Shown: piece by piece, positions 34,957 through 43,844 of the stretch
Layout of the letters: the number at the start of each line of letters is the position of its first letter
How positions within the stretch are numbered: position 1 is the stretch's first letter
Assembly: GCF_028737325.1 (NCBI RefSeq)
Contig: NZ_JAQZCH010000001.1
Span: forward strand, 124,001 to 188,000
Length of the DNA stretch: 64,000 nt
Direction of reading: 5' to 3'
Source of the DNA: Microbacterium thalli
GTDB taxonomy: Bacteria > Actinomycetota > Actinomycetes > Actinomycetales > Microbacteriaceae
Notes under the pieces: generated by a model
Database searches by the model: none
Told to the model about the DNA's origin: nothing
Seen by the model: only the letters and a program-made list of their open reading frames with translations
Program-made: the position numbers and the translations under genes

Positions 34957-37221
34957 TCAGGCCGGTTGGGGCACGGGAACGGGGGTCGTACGGGCAGATG
35001 ACGGGTCGGGTCGGAACCGGCGCAGCCGGAGGCTGTTGGTCACGACGAACACCGACGACAACGCCATCGCCGCCGCGGCGACGAGAGGATTGAGCAGGCC
35101 GGCCATCGCGATCGGGATAGCGGCGACGTTGTACGCGAACGCCCAGAACAGGTTTCCCTTGATGGTGCTCAGGGTGCGGCGGGCGAGGCGGATCGCGTCG
35201 GCGACGACGGTCAGGTCGCCGGAGACGATGGTGATATCGCTGGCGGCGATCGCGGCGTCCGTGCCTCCGCCCATGGCCAGGCCGAGGTCGGCGGCGGCGA
35301 GGGCTGCGGCGTCGTTGACGCCGTCACCGACCATCGCGACCACGTGGCCGTCGTTCTGGAGCTGGCGGATCACATCGAGCTTGCCGGCCGGAGTGACCTC
35401 GGCGTGCACGTCGGGGATGCCGACCTCAGCGGCGATCCGTGCGGCGGTGGTGGTGTTGTCGCCGGTCAGCAGCACCGGGCGCAACCCGAGCGCCTGGAAG
35501 CGCGCGATCGCGGAGGCGCTGGTCAGCTTCACGGTGTCGGCCACCCCGATTGCGCCGAGGTACTCCCCGTCGCGACCGACCGCGATCGCGGTACCGGTTC
35601 GCGCGAGAGCATTCAGCTCGGCGGCGGCTTCGGCCGGCGGGTGGATGCCCCACTGCTCGGCCAGCCAGGACGCCCGGCCCGCAACGACGGCAGACCCGTC
35701 CACGATCCCTTGGACACCGAACCCGGCGTGCGACACGAAGCTGTCCGCGTACGCGACCGCCGGGGCGGCAGTAGCGACGGCACGGGCGACCGGGTGCTCG
35801 GATCCTGCCTCGACCGCCGCCGCAACGCGCAACAGCTCGTCCCGGGTGACACCTGCGACGGGGCGGACGCTTGTGACGGTCATCTGACCGGTGGTGACTG
35901 TGCCGGTCTTGTCGAGCACGATGGTGTCGACTGTGCGGGTCTGCTCCAGCACTTGCGGGCCGCGGATCAGGATGCCCAGCTGGGAGCCGCGGCCGGTCCC
36001 GACCAGCAATGCGGTGGGGGTGGCGAGACCGAGGGCGCACGGGCACGCGATGATCAGGGTGGCGACCGCCGCGGTGAAGGCCAGCTCGAGCGAGGCTCCG
36101 GCGATTGTCCAGCCGAGGAACGCAGCCACGGCTAGTCCGATGACGATGGGGACGAAGACGGCAGAGACGCGGTCAGCGATGCGCTGCACCTTGGCCTTGC
36201 CGGTCTGGGCTTCCTCCATCAGCCGTCGCATGCGGGCAAGCTCCGTGTCCGCCCCGATCCGGGTGATTTCGACGATGAGGCGACCGCCCACGTTCACCGT
36301 CGCGCCGACCACACGGGAACCGGCGGTCACTTCGACGGGCACCGACTCTCCGGTGAGCATGCTGGCGTCGATCGCGGAGGAACCATCGATCACCAGCCCG
36401 TCAGAGGGAACCTTCTCCCCCGGCCGGACAAGCACGGTGTCTCCGACAGCGAGCTGCGCGACCGGCACCGACCGTTCCCCACCGTCGACGAGCTTTGTGG
36501 CATGCTTCGCGCCCATCTCCAGCAGCGCCCTCAGCGCCTCCGACGATGACTTCTTCGCGTGTGCTTCGGCATAGCGGCCCGCCAGGATGAAGACGGTGAC
36601 CAGCGCCGCGACTTCCAGGTAGATCTCATGTCCGCCGGCCTGCGGGGTGCCGATCAGGGTGAAAGTCATCGTCATCCCGGGCATGCCTGCCTCGCCAAAG
36701 AACAGTGCGTACAGGGACCACCCGAACGCGGCAATCACGCCGACGCTGATGAGAGTGTCCATGGTCGCCGCGCCGTGACGGGCGTTGACCGCCGCGGCCC
36801 GGTGAAAGGGCCACGCCCCCCATACCGCGACCGGGGCGGTGAGGGTGAGCGCCAGCCACTGCCAGTACTCGAACTGCAACGCCGGGACCATCGACAGCAC
36901 CGCCACCGGCAACGACAGTGCAGTGCTAATCAGCAGCCGGCGCCGCAGCGCCCCTACCTCGTCGGCCTCCGAGCTGCGCGCCTCCTCGGCGTGGTCATCG
37001 GTTGCCGGCGGTGCGGGGAGGGCTGCTTGGTAACCGGCGGATTCGACCGTGGCGATGAGGGTGGCGGGGTCGACATCGTGCCCGCGAACACGTGCTTTCT
37101 CGGTGGCGTAGTTCACCGTCGCTTCCACACCGGGAAGCTTGTTCAGCTTGCGTTCGATCCGGGTCGCACAGGAAGCGCACGTCATCCCGGAGATATCGAG
37201 CTCGACGTCGACCGTGCTCAT
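34957..37221 (-). CDS. copA: CopA-type Cu(I) P1B-ATPase
   Basis: The 754-residue pump has one N-terminal HMA domain with GMTCASC (Cys15, Cys18) and eight membrane helices. The CPC motif is at 393-395 in [13 protein letters not shown], phosphorylation Asp437 is in DKTGTVTTG, and the SEHPVA and [12 protein letters not shown] motifs are present. This is the P1B-1 class that exports Cu(I). It overlaps the chaperone gene by ATGA and lies in the csoR-led operon, so induction by copper through CsoR is expected. Confidence 0.95.
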   Translation of the reverse strand: MSTVDVELDISGMTCASCATRIERKLNKLPGVEATVNYATEKARVRGHDVDPATLIATVESAGYQAALPAPPATDDHAEEARSSEADEVGALRRRLLISTALSLPVAVLSMVPALQFEYWQWLALTLTAPVAVWGAWPFHRAAAVNARHGAATMDTLISVGVIAAFGWSLYALFFGEAGMPGMTMTFTLIGTPQAGGHEIYLEVAALVTVFILAGRYAEAHAKKSSSEALRALLEMGAKHATKLVDGGERSVPVAQLAVGDTVLVRPGEKVPSDGLVIDGSSAIDASMLTGESVPVEVTAGSRVVGATVNVGGRLIVEITRIGADTELARMRRLMEEAQTGKAKVQRIADRVSAVFVPIVIGLAVAAFLGWTIAGASLELAFTAAVATLIIACPCALGLATPTALLVGTGRGSQLGILIRGPQVLEQTRTVDTIVLDKTGTVTTGQMTVTSVRPVAGVTRDELLRVAAAVEAGSEHPVARAVATAAPAVAYADSFVSHAGFGVQGIVDGSAVVAGRASWLAEQWGIHPPAEAAAELNALARTGTAIAVGRDGEYLGAIGVADTVKLTSASAIARFQALGLRPVLLTGDNTTTAARIAAEVGIPDVHAEVTPAGKLDVIRQLQNDGHVVAMVGDGVNDAAALAAADLGLAMGGGTDAAIAASDITIVSGDLTVVADAIRLARRTLSTIKGNLFWAFAYNVAAIPIAMAGLLNPLVAAAAMALSSVFVVTNSLRLRRFRPDPSSARTTPVPVPQPA

Positions 37222-37541
37222 GCGGGGCTACCTGCCACGGCGTAGCCGGCCTCCTCGACCGCGGCTTTCACGGCGTCAGAGTCGATCGGCGCGGCGCTGT
37301 GAATGGTGACCCGTGACGTACCGCCGGCGTTCAGGTCAACTGTGACGTTCTCCACACCGTCGATCGCGGTCAGCTCCTCAGTGACGCTCGACACGCAGTG
37401 CGAGCACGTCATCCCGTCTACCAGGACGTCTTTCGTGACGGCGGCGGAGGTCGACGCGGGAGCGTCCGTCGCTGCGGATGTGGTGCAGCAAGCGCAGCCG
37501 GCGTTGGTGTCTTTCAGAACGAGGTCAATGCGGTCAGTCAT
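37218..37541 (-). CDS. copZ: CopZ-like copper chaperone
   Basis: ATG 37541 is chosen for its AAGGAGCAC box. The 107-residue protein has an N-terminal extension with GCACCTT (three Cys) and a C-terminal HMA domain with GMTCSHC near residue 45. It would deliver Cu(I) to CopA. The Cys-rich N-terminal extension is unusual for CopZ and may bind extra copper. Its stop overlaps copA (ATGA). Confidence 0.9.
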   Translation of the reverse strand: MTDRIDLVLKDTNAGCACCTTSAATDAPASTSAAVTKDVLVDGMTCSHCVSSVTEELTAIDGVENVTVDLNAGGTSRVTIHSAAPIDSDAVKAAVEEAGYAVAGSPA

Positions 37542-37571
37542 GATGTGCTCCTTCAAGGGGATTCGGTGTGA

Positions 37572-37853
37572 TCAAGAACGGACGAGTCGGGCGATGGCGT
37601 CGTTGGCCTCACGGATCTTCTCCGCAGCTACCTGGCCGCCTTCGGCGCTCGCTTCCGCGACGCAGTGGCTCAGGTGGTCGCCCAGCAGGGACAGCGCCAC
37701 TGTTTCCAGGGCCTTCGTCGCGGCAGACACCTGCGTGAGGATGTCGATGCAGTACTTGTCTTCGTCGATCATTCGGGCGATCCCACGCACCTGACCCTCG
37801 ACCCGACGCAGTCGCTTCTGCAGGTCGTCTTTGTTGCCGTCGTATCCGTTCAC
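37572..37853 (-). CDS. csoR: CsoR copper-sensing repressor
   Basis: The 93-residue all-helical repressor has the Cu(I) ligand set Cys35, His60, Cys64, matching the Cys-His-Cys fingerprint of Mycobacterium CsoR (C36-H61-C65). The DNA-binding face has RRVEGQVRGIARMI. GTG at 37853 is the start. It is the first gene of the copper operon and probably represses it through the dyad just upstream at 37863-37879. Confidence 0.95.
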   Translation of the reverse strand: MNGYDGNKDDLQKRLRRVEGQVRGIARMIDEDKYCIDILTQVSAATKALETVALSLLGDHLSHCVAEASAEGGQVAAEKIREANDAIARLVRS

Positions 37854-37862
37854 AGAAATACC

Positions 37863-37879
37863 ATACCCCCCTAGGGTAT
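37863..37879. promoter_or_regulatory. CsoR operator of the copper operon
   Basis: ATACCC (37863-37868) and GGGTAT (37874-37879) flank CCCTA. The A/T-rich ends and G/C-tract core are the standard CsoR-box layout. It begins 10 bases before the csoR start codon and so covers the promoter or start region. A nearly identical core occurs at 51083-51100. Confidence 0.85.
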
Positions 37880-37927
37880 TGATAGCAACAGGACGGGGTA
37901 ATCACCTCGCACCCGGCGTACAGCGTT
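37866..37927 (+). repeat. direct repeat copy A (csoR promoter region)
   Basis: This stretch, from the CsoR-box core through CAACAGGACGG to ACCCGGCGTACAGCGTTC, recurs almost unchanged at 51083-51144 in the same orientation. The differences are a few substitutions and one or two small indels (for example GGGGTAATCACC versus GGGTATTAACC). The two copies are 13.2 kb apart. Confidence 0.85.
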
Positions 37928-37986
37928 CTGTTTATTCAGCGCTCTCTGTATTTCGGTGTCATGTCCACCGCGACCGCTACCGCACC

Positions 37987-38305
37987 GTGACGCACACCGC
38001 GGCGCTCGCCCGCCTCGGCCACGCACTCTCTGACCCGACGCGCGCGGGCGTCCTCCTGGCGCTGCGCGAAGCACCCGCCTACCCCTCCGACCTGGCCGAC
38101 GCCCTTGCCGTCTCTCGTCAGGTCATGTCGAACCAGCTCGCGTGCTTGCGCGGCTGTGGCTTCGTCGAGGCCTGTGCCCGATGGTCGACGGACCTGGTAT
38201 CGACTCGCGGACTCACACCTCGCCCCTGCCTTGGACGAGCTGCTGCGCGTTGTCCTCTACGTCGAGCCCGGCTGCTGCGCCGGAGAGAGCTGCACCTGCG
38301 CATGA
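37987..38305 (+). pseudogene. frameshifted CmtR-like ArsR regulator
   Basis: From GTG 37987 the product begins THTAALARLGHALSDPTRAG, then MSNQLACLRGCGFVEA, the ArsR HTH. The frame then breaks near 38173. In the next frame the rest appears: VPDGRRTWYRLADSHLAPAL, then VLYVEPGCCAGESCTCA, the Cys-rich CmtR C-terminus. One extra base explains it. A second possible shift lies at the 5' end, where an in-frame ATG at 37961 reaches a stop after nine codons. It may be a sequencing error or a dead gene. Confidence 0.75.
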
Positions 38306-38873
38306 CCACCACCGCTCCCCGCCTCGCTGACAACCGCCGACAGGTCCTGCAACGCCGAATCCGGTGGATTGTCACGGCGACGATCGCCTACAACCTGATC
38401 GAGGCCGTCGTCGCGATCACCGCCGGCACGGTCGCATCCTCGGCCGCGCTTATCGGGTTCGGCCTGGACTCGACGATCGAGGTTCTGTCGGCAGCCGCGG
38501 TCGCCTGGCAGTTCACCCGTCGCGACCCCGAGCGGTGGGAAAAGGGCACGCTCCGCGTCATAGCGGTCGCGTTTTCGCCTTCGCCGCGTACGTCACCGTC
38601 ACGTCCGTGCTCACTCTCATCGACCAAGTGGACGTCAAGCACTCCACTCTCGGTATCGTCATCACCGCCCTCAGCGTCGTCATCATGCCGTTCCTCTCGC
38701 TCGCGGAGCGTCGCGCCGGTCGCGAGCTGGGATCGGCCACGGCCCGACACGCCATATCGCCGGCGCGGTCGTCGGACGGGAAGAGGTCTATAGCCGCGAC
38801 AACGATCACGGGTGAGCTAGGACAGCCTTGTCAATTGCGTTCGGCGGAACAATCGCTCGGCGTCGTCGAGTAG
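38302..38873 (+). pseudogene. frameshifted, truncated CDF-type cation efflux protein
   Basis: ATG 38302 overlaps the broken cmtR stop. The first part (RIRWIVTATIAYNLIEAVVA, IGFGLDSTIEVLSAAAVAWQ) gives the first helices of a CDF antiporter with the FGLDS metal site. A one-base loss near 38570 shifts the frame, after which FAFAAYVTVTSVLTLI and SVVIMPFLSLAERRAGRELG continue it. Similarity ends near GSATARH (about 38755), after which the frame runs on without family features to a stop at 38873. The last helices and C-terminal domain are absent. Confidence 0.75.
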
Positions 38874-38940
38874 CTCAGAGCGGCGACAATCATGACGTCT
38901 AGACGCGCAGCTGCCTAAATTGCCCTGCATGACGGTTGTG

Positions 38941-39549
38941 TCAGAGCCCGAATGCTCCCCCGCTGATCAGGATGAAGATGCCAAGCCCGATAAGAACGAG
39001 AGGGAACAAGATGTGCTCCCAACGTTCCAGGATCTCCGCGATCGGACGTCGCGTGGCAATGAACTTGGCCACGACCACCAGCACTGCAACGAACACGAGG
39101 AACACAACGCAGTATGCGACGACGGCAGCGGGCCCCACGCTGAGGAAGACGGGAACGTAGACGCCGATGTTGTCCCCACCGTTAGCGAAGGTGACTCCAG
39201 CCACGGCCCAGACAGCGACCTTCTTGCCTTCGATCTTGCTCTCATCGTCATCGTCATCGTCGTCGTGTCGGCGGTGCCAGGCTTGCCAAGCCGCCCACAG
39301 CCCTAGACCTAGCGGAATGAGCCCGAAGTAGGGAATCACCTCTGGAGGCAGAAACGCCCCAGCGCCGAGGGATACGAGCACGGCGGCGCCGAGAATACCT
39401 GCGAATCCCACATACTGACCAACGAGGATCCGAACTGTAGTTCCCCGTTGCCCGGCGCCGCGGGCGAAGAACAGAGAGAGCACGATGATGTCGTCGATGT
39501 TCGTCGCGAGGAACAGCCCGATCGCCTGCAGAACGGAGGAGAAGATCAT
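38941..39549 (-). CDS. cadD: CadD-family cadmium resistance transporter
   Basis: The 202-residue membrane protein has five or six helices. Helix 1 has FLATNIDDIIVLSLFFA, an acidic cytosolic loop (HDDDDDDDES) follows helix 3, and NGGDNIGVYVPVF is in the middle. These are the marks of the CadD family, which exports Cd2+. Its start overlaps the lspA stop (ATGA) in a CmtR-led cassette. Confidence 0.9.
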   Translation of the reverse strand: MIFSSVLQAIGLFLATNIDDIIVLSLFFARGAGQRGTTVRILVGQYVGFAGILGAAVLVSLGAGAFLPPEVIPYFGLIPLGLGLWAAWQAWHRRHDDDDDDDESKIEGKKVAVWAVAGVTFANGGDNIGVYVPVFLSVGPAAVVAYCVVFLVFVAVLVVVAKFIATRRPIAEILERWEHILFPLVLIGLGIFILISGGAFGL

Positions 39550-40097
39550 GCTCGGGTCTTTCCCTGACGGAGGTATAGCAGGAGGCCGAATCCGACGCCG
39601 ATGCCGATGATGACGTCGGCGAGGTTACCGATGAACAGGTTGCCGTAGGCGAGAAAGTCTGTGACATGACCCACTCCGAATCCGGGTGGAGCAAACAGCC
39701 GATCTAGGAGGTTACCGACCGCGCCGCCCCAGATTAGCCCGATCACGACGGCCCACCCCGCGGTGCGGGCGCGTGTGGCGGCAAGGAGCAGACCCACGGA
39801 TGCTGCGGCCGCGATGAGGGTGATCAGCCAGGTTGAGCCGGATCCGAGGGACATGACGGTGCCGGGGTTGAACGCGAGTTGTAGGCCGAGCAAGTCTCCG
39901 AGGAGCGGGATGCGGGCTTGTTCGCTGAGCCGTGCGAGGGCGAGTGCTTTGGTGCCTTGGTCGATCAGCACGGCACTGGCGGCAACGGCGAACGCGAGCA
40001 GAAACAGTCGGGGTCGCACGCGCGCACCAATTGGGCCGGCGGCACTCAATACGGCACCCGCCCTCCCGGGCGCACGGCTGTCAGCGGGCCCGGTCAT
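39546..40097 (-). CDS. lspA: signal peptidase II in a metal-resistance cassette
   Basis: The 183-residue protein has four membrane helices and both catalytic Asp motifs: GNLLDR and NLADV near GHVTDFLAYGNLFIGN. The start at 40097 lies 17 bases inside the end of the ATPase gene. LspA cleaves lipoprotein signals. An extra copy inside a cmtR/P-type ATPase/cadD unit recalls the pbrC gene of lead operons, so it may work with the metal response rather than as the housekeeping enzyme. The long N-terminal tail (about 30 residues) is unusual. Confidence 0.88.
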   Translation of the reverse strand: MTGPADSRAPGRAGAVLSAAGPIGARVRPRLFLLAFAVAASAVLIDQGTKALALARLSEQARIPLLGDLLGLQLAFNPGTVMSLGSGSTWLITLIAAAASVGLLLAATRARTAGWAVVIGLIWGGAVGNLLDRLFAPPGFGVGHVTDFLAYGNLFIGNLADVIIGIGVGFGLLLYLRQGKTRA

Positions 40098-42000
40098 GGT
40101 GCGTGCGCCGCGCCGCGCGGAGGCCGTTGAGGATGACGATGACTTCCGCGATTTCGTGGACGAGCACCACGGCCGCAAGTCCGAGGATTCCGGTGATCGC
40201 CAGCGGTAGGAGGACAGCGATGATCGCGATGGACAGTATGACGTTCTGGTTGATGATATTGCGGCCGCGGCGGGCATGGGCGAGGGCCTGCGGAATGAGG
40301 CGCAGGTCGTGGCCGGTGAATGCGACGTCGGCGGACTCGATGGCGGCATCGGCGCCCTTGGCTCCCATCGCGATCCCTAGGTCGGCGGCTGCGAGAGCGG
40401 GGGCGTCGTTGATACCGTCCCCGATCATGGCGGTGGGCTGCGACTTCGACAGTTCCGCGACAGCGGTGGCCTTATCCTCGGGGCGTAGTTCGGCACGTAC
40501 GTCGCTGATGCCGGCCTGTGCGGCGAGGGCGGCGGCGGTGCGGGCGTTGTCGCCAGTGAGCATCGTCACGCCGATCCCACGCCGGTTCAGTGTGTCAATG
40601 ACTTCGGGAACCTCGGGGCGCAGCTCGTCCCGCACTCCGATCGCTCCGGCGGGCTGGTCGTTGCGGTGGACGATCACAACGGTCATGCCCTCGGACTCCA
40701 TCGCCTGCACCTCGTCGGCCAGCGTGCCAGCGTCCAGCCAGCGTGGACTCCCTACCGCGAGACGAGCACCGTCGAGGGTGCCGACGATGCCGTGGCCCGC
40801 GGTCTCGCGGACGTCGGTAGCAGCCGGAGCGCCGGGAACCGCGTTGTTGGTTATCGCTGCGGCGAGGGGATGTGTGCTGTGACCTTCCAGGCTCGCTGCC
40901 CATGCCAGCACGTCATCCTTGGTCGCGCCGGTGGTGACGACACGGGTCACGGTGGGCTCATTGCGAGTCAGGGTGCCGGTCTTGTCGACGGCGAGGTGGC
41001 GGATGCCACCGAATCGCTCGAAAGCGGCCCCGGACTTTACGACCACGCCGAACTTGGAGGCTGCGCCGATCGCAGAGACGACGGTGACCGGGACGGCGAT
41101 CGCCAGAGCACATGGCGAGGCTGCGACCAGCACGACCAGGGCGCGGGTGATCCACAGCTCGGGGTCGCCGCTCAGCAGCGACCCGAGCGCGCCGACCAGC
41201 ACGGCGAGGATCATCACCCCGGGCACGAGGGGTCGGGCGATCCGGTCGGCCAGGCGGGCGCGGTCGCCCTTCTCGGCCTGGGCCTGCTCGACCAGCTCCA
41301 CGATCGTGGTGAGCGAGTTGTCGGTGCCGGCGGCGGTGGCCTCGACTTCGAGGACGCCGGTGGTGTTGATCGACCCGGCCGACACGTCGGTGCCGGGCTC
41401 GACCTCGACCGGGATCGACTCGCCTGTGATCGCCGACGTGTCCAGGCTGCTCCGCCCGGCGCGCACGATGCCGTCCGTGGCAATCCGCTCGCCCGGCCGG
41501 ACCACGAGCACGTCACCGACGCGCAGTTCCTTCGCCTCCACCTCGACCGTGGCGTCGCCGCGCTGGACCCGTGCGGTGTCGGGCACCAGCTTCAACAGTG
41601 CCCGCAATCCTGCGCGGGCGCGGTCCATCGCCTTGTCTTCCAACGCCTCCGCGATGGAGTACAAGAACGCCAGCGCGGCGGCCTCCTCGACATAGCCGAG
41701 GATCACGGCGCCAGTGGCGCTGATTGTCATCAGCAGGCCGATGCCTAGCTTGCCCTTGGTGAACAGCTTACGCAGCGCGCCCGGCACAAACGTGTACGCG
41801 CCCAGCAGCAGACCGATCCAGAACGACACCAGGCCCGCGGTCTCCGCGCCGGTCCACTCGCAGACCAGGCCGGCGGCGAACGCGACGCCGGAGGCGATCG
41901 GAATCAGAACGCTCGGGCTCCGGTACCACGGCCGGTCATCGTCATCATCGTCGTCGTCGAGGTCGACGTGCTCGACTTGCGAACCCGTGACCGCGCTCAT
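40081..42000 (-). CDS. P1B-4-type heavy-metal ATPase (Zn/Cd/Co)
   Basis: The 639-residue pump has an Asp-rich N-terminus (VDLDDDDDDDD) and no HMA domain. It has the SPC motif at 295-297 (AASPCALAIAVP), phosphorylation Asp339 in DKTGTLTRN, the EGHSTHPLA segment and GDGINDAPAL. SPC is the mark of P1B-4 pumps for Co/Zn/Cd. Start 42000 is chosen because it overlaps the regulator (ATGA). Regulated by CmtR, whose Cys ligands sense Cd/Pb, it probably exports cadmium, lead or zinc. Confidence 0.9.
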   Translation of the reverse strand: MSAVTGSQVEHVDLDDDDDDDDRPWYRSPSVLIPIASGVAFAAGLVCEWTGAETAGLVSFWIGLLLGAYTFVPGALRKLFTKGKLGIGLLMTISATGAVILGYVEEAAALAFLYSIAEALEDKAMDRARAGLRALLKLVPDTARVQRGDATVEVEAKELRVGDVLVVRPGERIATDGIVRAGRSSLDTSAITGESIPVEVEPGTDVSAGSINTTGVLEVEATAAGTDNSLTTIVELVEQAQAEKGDRARLADRIARPLVPGVMILAVLVGALGSLLSGDPELWITRALVVLVAASPCALAIAVPVTVVSAIGAASKFGVVVKSGAAFERFGGIRHLAVDKTGTLTRNEPTVTRVVTTGATKDDVLAWAASLEGHSTHPLAAAITNNAVPGAPAATDVRETAGHGIVGTLDGARLAVGSPRWLDAGTLADEVQAMESEGMTVVIVHRNDQPAGAIGVRDELRPEVPEVIDTLNRRGIGVTMLTGDNARTAAALAAQAGISDVRAELRPEDKATAVAELSKSQPTAMIGDGINDAPALAAADLGIAMGAKGADAAIESADVAFTGHDLRLIPQALAHARRGRNIINQNVILSIAIIAVLLPLAITGILGLAAVVLVHEIAEVIVILNGLRAARRTHHDRAR

Positions 42001-42356
42001 GCCCGAACCTTCCCCGCCACGCAACCCTCGACCCCGCAGTCCGGGTCCATGCACGGCACGCTCTCGTCGACCGCTAGCGTCACATCCACCAGCGCCGTCA
42101 GGGCGCGGGCAAGGTGCGGGTCTGCGACCTCGTAGCGGGTCTGCCGGCCCTCTGGCTCGGCAACCACGATCCCGCACCCCCGCAGACACGTCAGATGGTT
42201 CGACACGTTTGAGCGGGTCAGTCCCAGCTCGCGAGACAACACCGCCGGGTAGTTCGGTCCGTCTAGGAGAGTCAGAAGGATGCGAGAGCGGGTCGGGTCA
42301 GCCATGGCGCGCCCCAGCCGGTTCATCACGTCGAGTCGATCAGCATGAGTCAGCAT
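41997..42356 (-). CDS. cmtR: CmtR-like ArsR-family Cd/Pb repressor
   Basis: The 119-residue protein has the ArsR HTH (TRSNVSNHLTCLRGCGIV) with Cys in the recognition helix region, and a Cys-rich tail (PCMDPDCGVEGCVAGK). CmtR of Mycobacterium senses Cd/Pb through such residues. Start 42356 lies beside an AT-rich patch (ATGAATAATACAC) that could hold its operator. It leads the four-gene overlapping cassette cmtR, ATPase, lspA, cadD. Confidence 0.9.
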   Translation of the reverse strand: MLTHADRLDVMNRLGRAMADPTRSRILLTLLDGPNYPAVLSRELGLTRSNVSNHLTCLRGCGIVVAEPEGRQTRYEVADPHLARALTALVDVTLAVDESVPCMDPDCGVEGCVAGKVRA

Positions 42357-42479
42357 GCGATGAATAATACACTGCACAATGAACTAATCAAGCTGGACAA
42401 TCGGGCAGGCGATCGTCGACTGTTGAAGCAGCATCGGATCCGCCTTACTGGAGCCGGTCGGCTGAATGGCTGGGTATGG

Positions 42480-43490
42480 TCAGCTAAGGCCGGAGTATGC
42501 GTGAAGTCCTTTGAAGAACATGTTGACGACGGTGAAATTGAACAGCACAGTGGCGAACCCGGTGATGCACAGCCAGGCGGAGCGGGTGCCGCGCCAGCCT
42601 CTCGTTGCGCGGGCGTGAATGTACCCCGCGTACAGCACCCAGATCACAAAAGTCCACACTTCCTTGGTGTCGAACCCCCAATAGCGTCCCCAGGAGTCGT
42701 TGGCCCAGATGGCGCCGGCGATCAGCGTGAAGGTCCAAAACACAAACCCAACGATCACGAATCGGTACGCGAGGGACTCGAGCGCGTCTGCGGTGGGCAG
42801 CGTCGCCAGGAACCGCGGGCCGCCATTTCGAGCTGAGGTGGTGTCGGCCCGCCGTTCCCGGCGGGTTTGCATGAGCTGGGTGACTGCGAGGCCGCAGGCG
42901 ATCGCGAACAGGGCAGTGGCGAGCGAGGCGACGAAGACGTGGATGACCAGCCAGATGCTCTTGAGCGGGTCCATCAGCGGGACGACCTCAACGTAGAACG
43001 CAATGGTCGCCCCACCCAGCAGCAATACGATCATGCCGATGAGGAACGCTCCCAGGAAGCGGAGGTCGTAACGGCGCAGAACCAGCAGGTATACGGCGAC
43101 GATTAGGAGGGTACCCGTCAGCGCGAACTCGTACATGTTCGCCCACGGCACCCGCCCAGCAGCGATCCCGCGCAGAACTGTGCCGGCCAGGTGGAACAGG
43201 AACGCGAGGACCGTCAGTGACGTCCCGATCCGCGCCCACAACAGCCGTTGCCGATTCGCGGGCGGCGTGCGAACGCTGTCCACCGGCCCACTCTGCCTGC
43301 TCTGTGTCGACCGGTCCGCTCGTGCGGCAGCGCCGACCAGGGCCGGCTCCCGCTGTGGGACGCTGGCGGGGACGGAGCGCCCGGCGAGGTCGATGGTGTA
43401 CGCGATGAACGCAAGCAGATAGGTGGCGATCGCCGTCCACACCACAAGCAGTGAGATGCCGTCGAGGGACAGCGGGTCGGGTCCAGTCAT
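42480..43490 (-). CDS. ccsB: cytochrome c biogenesis protein CcsB/ResC
   Basis: The 336-residue protein has about eight membrane helices. The haem-handling WWD-like region is WANDSWGRYWGFDTKEVW, with further His in the loop before it and near the C-terminus. It is the System II partner of ResB for delivering haem to apocytochromes. The start at 43490 follows GAGGACGAC. It is separated from resB by lnt and two broken genes, all on this strand. Confidence 0.92.
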   Translation of the reverse strand: MTGPDPLSLDGISLLVVWTAIATYLLAFIAYTIDLAGRSVPASVPQREPALVGAAARADRSTQSRQSGPVDSVRTPPANRQRLLWARIGTSLTVLAFLFHLAGTVLRGIAAGRVPWANMYEFALTGTLLIVAVYLLVLRRYDLRFLGAFLIGMIVLLLGGATIAFYVEVVPLMDPLKSIWLVIHVFVASLATALFAIACGLAVTQLMQTRRERRADTTSARNGGPRFLATLPTADALESLAYRFVIVGFVFWTFTLIAGAIWANDSWGRYWGFDTKEVWTFVIWVLYAGYIHARATRGWRGTRSAWLCITGFATVLFNFTVVNMFFKGLHAYSGLS

Positions 43491-43570
43491 GACAGAGTCG
43501 TCCTCTTCGTCGTATCGGTCAGGGGGTGCCCGCAAGCGGGGTGGTGCGGTAGATCCGTGCTGCGCATAGG

Positions 43571-43756
43571 TCAGCCCGCGTTTGCTTCCAGCAAACGCGG
43601 CGTGTCCACGGCGGTTCTGTCGAGGTAAACCTCGAAGTGCAGATGGTTCGCGGTGGAGCGTCCCGTGTTGCCAACGAGTCCGACCAGCTGCCCGGCCGTG
43701 ACGGTCTGCCCGGCGGCAACCTGCCGGCTACCGGTCCCGCACTCCTCCGCCATCCA
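43571..43756 (-). pseudogene. 3' fragment of M23-type peptidase
   Basis: The frame ends a LytM domain: GQTVTAGQLVGLVGNTGRS, then HLHFEVYLD with the metal-binding His-x-His, and a short tail. The upstream part of the domain (with the other metal ligands) is missing, since the in-frame sequence before MAEECG is not M23-like. It is a remnant between lnt and ccsB. Confidence 0.7.
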
Positions 43757-43844
43757 GCACCAGGCAGTGTGGGATCACTGCCCGTCGCCAGCGTTCGCAG
43801 CGACCCGGCAAGTCGACCTCCGGCAGGCCTCACCCGTGGCGTGT

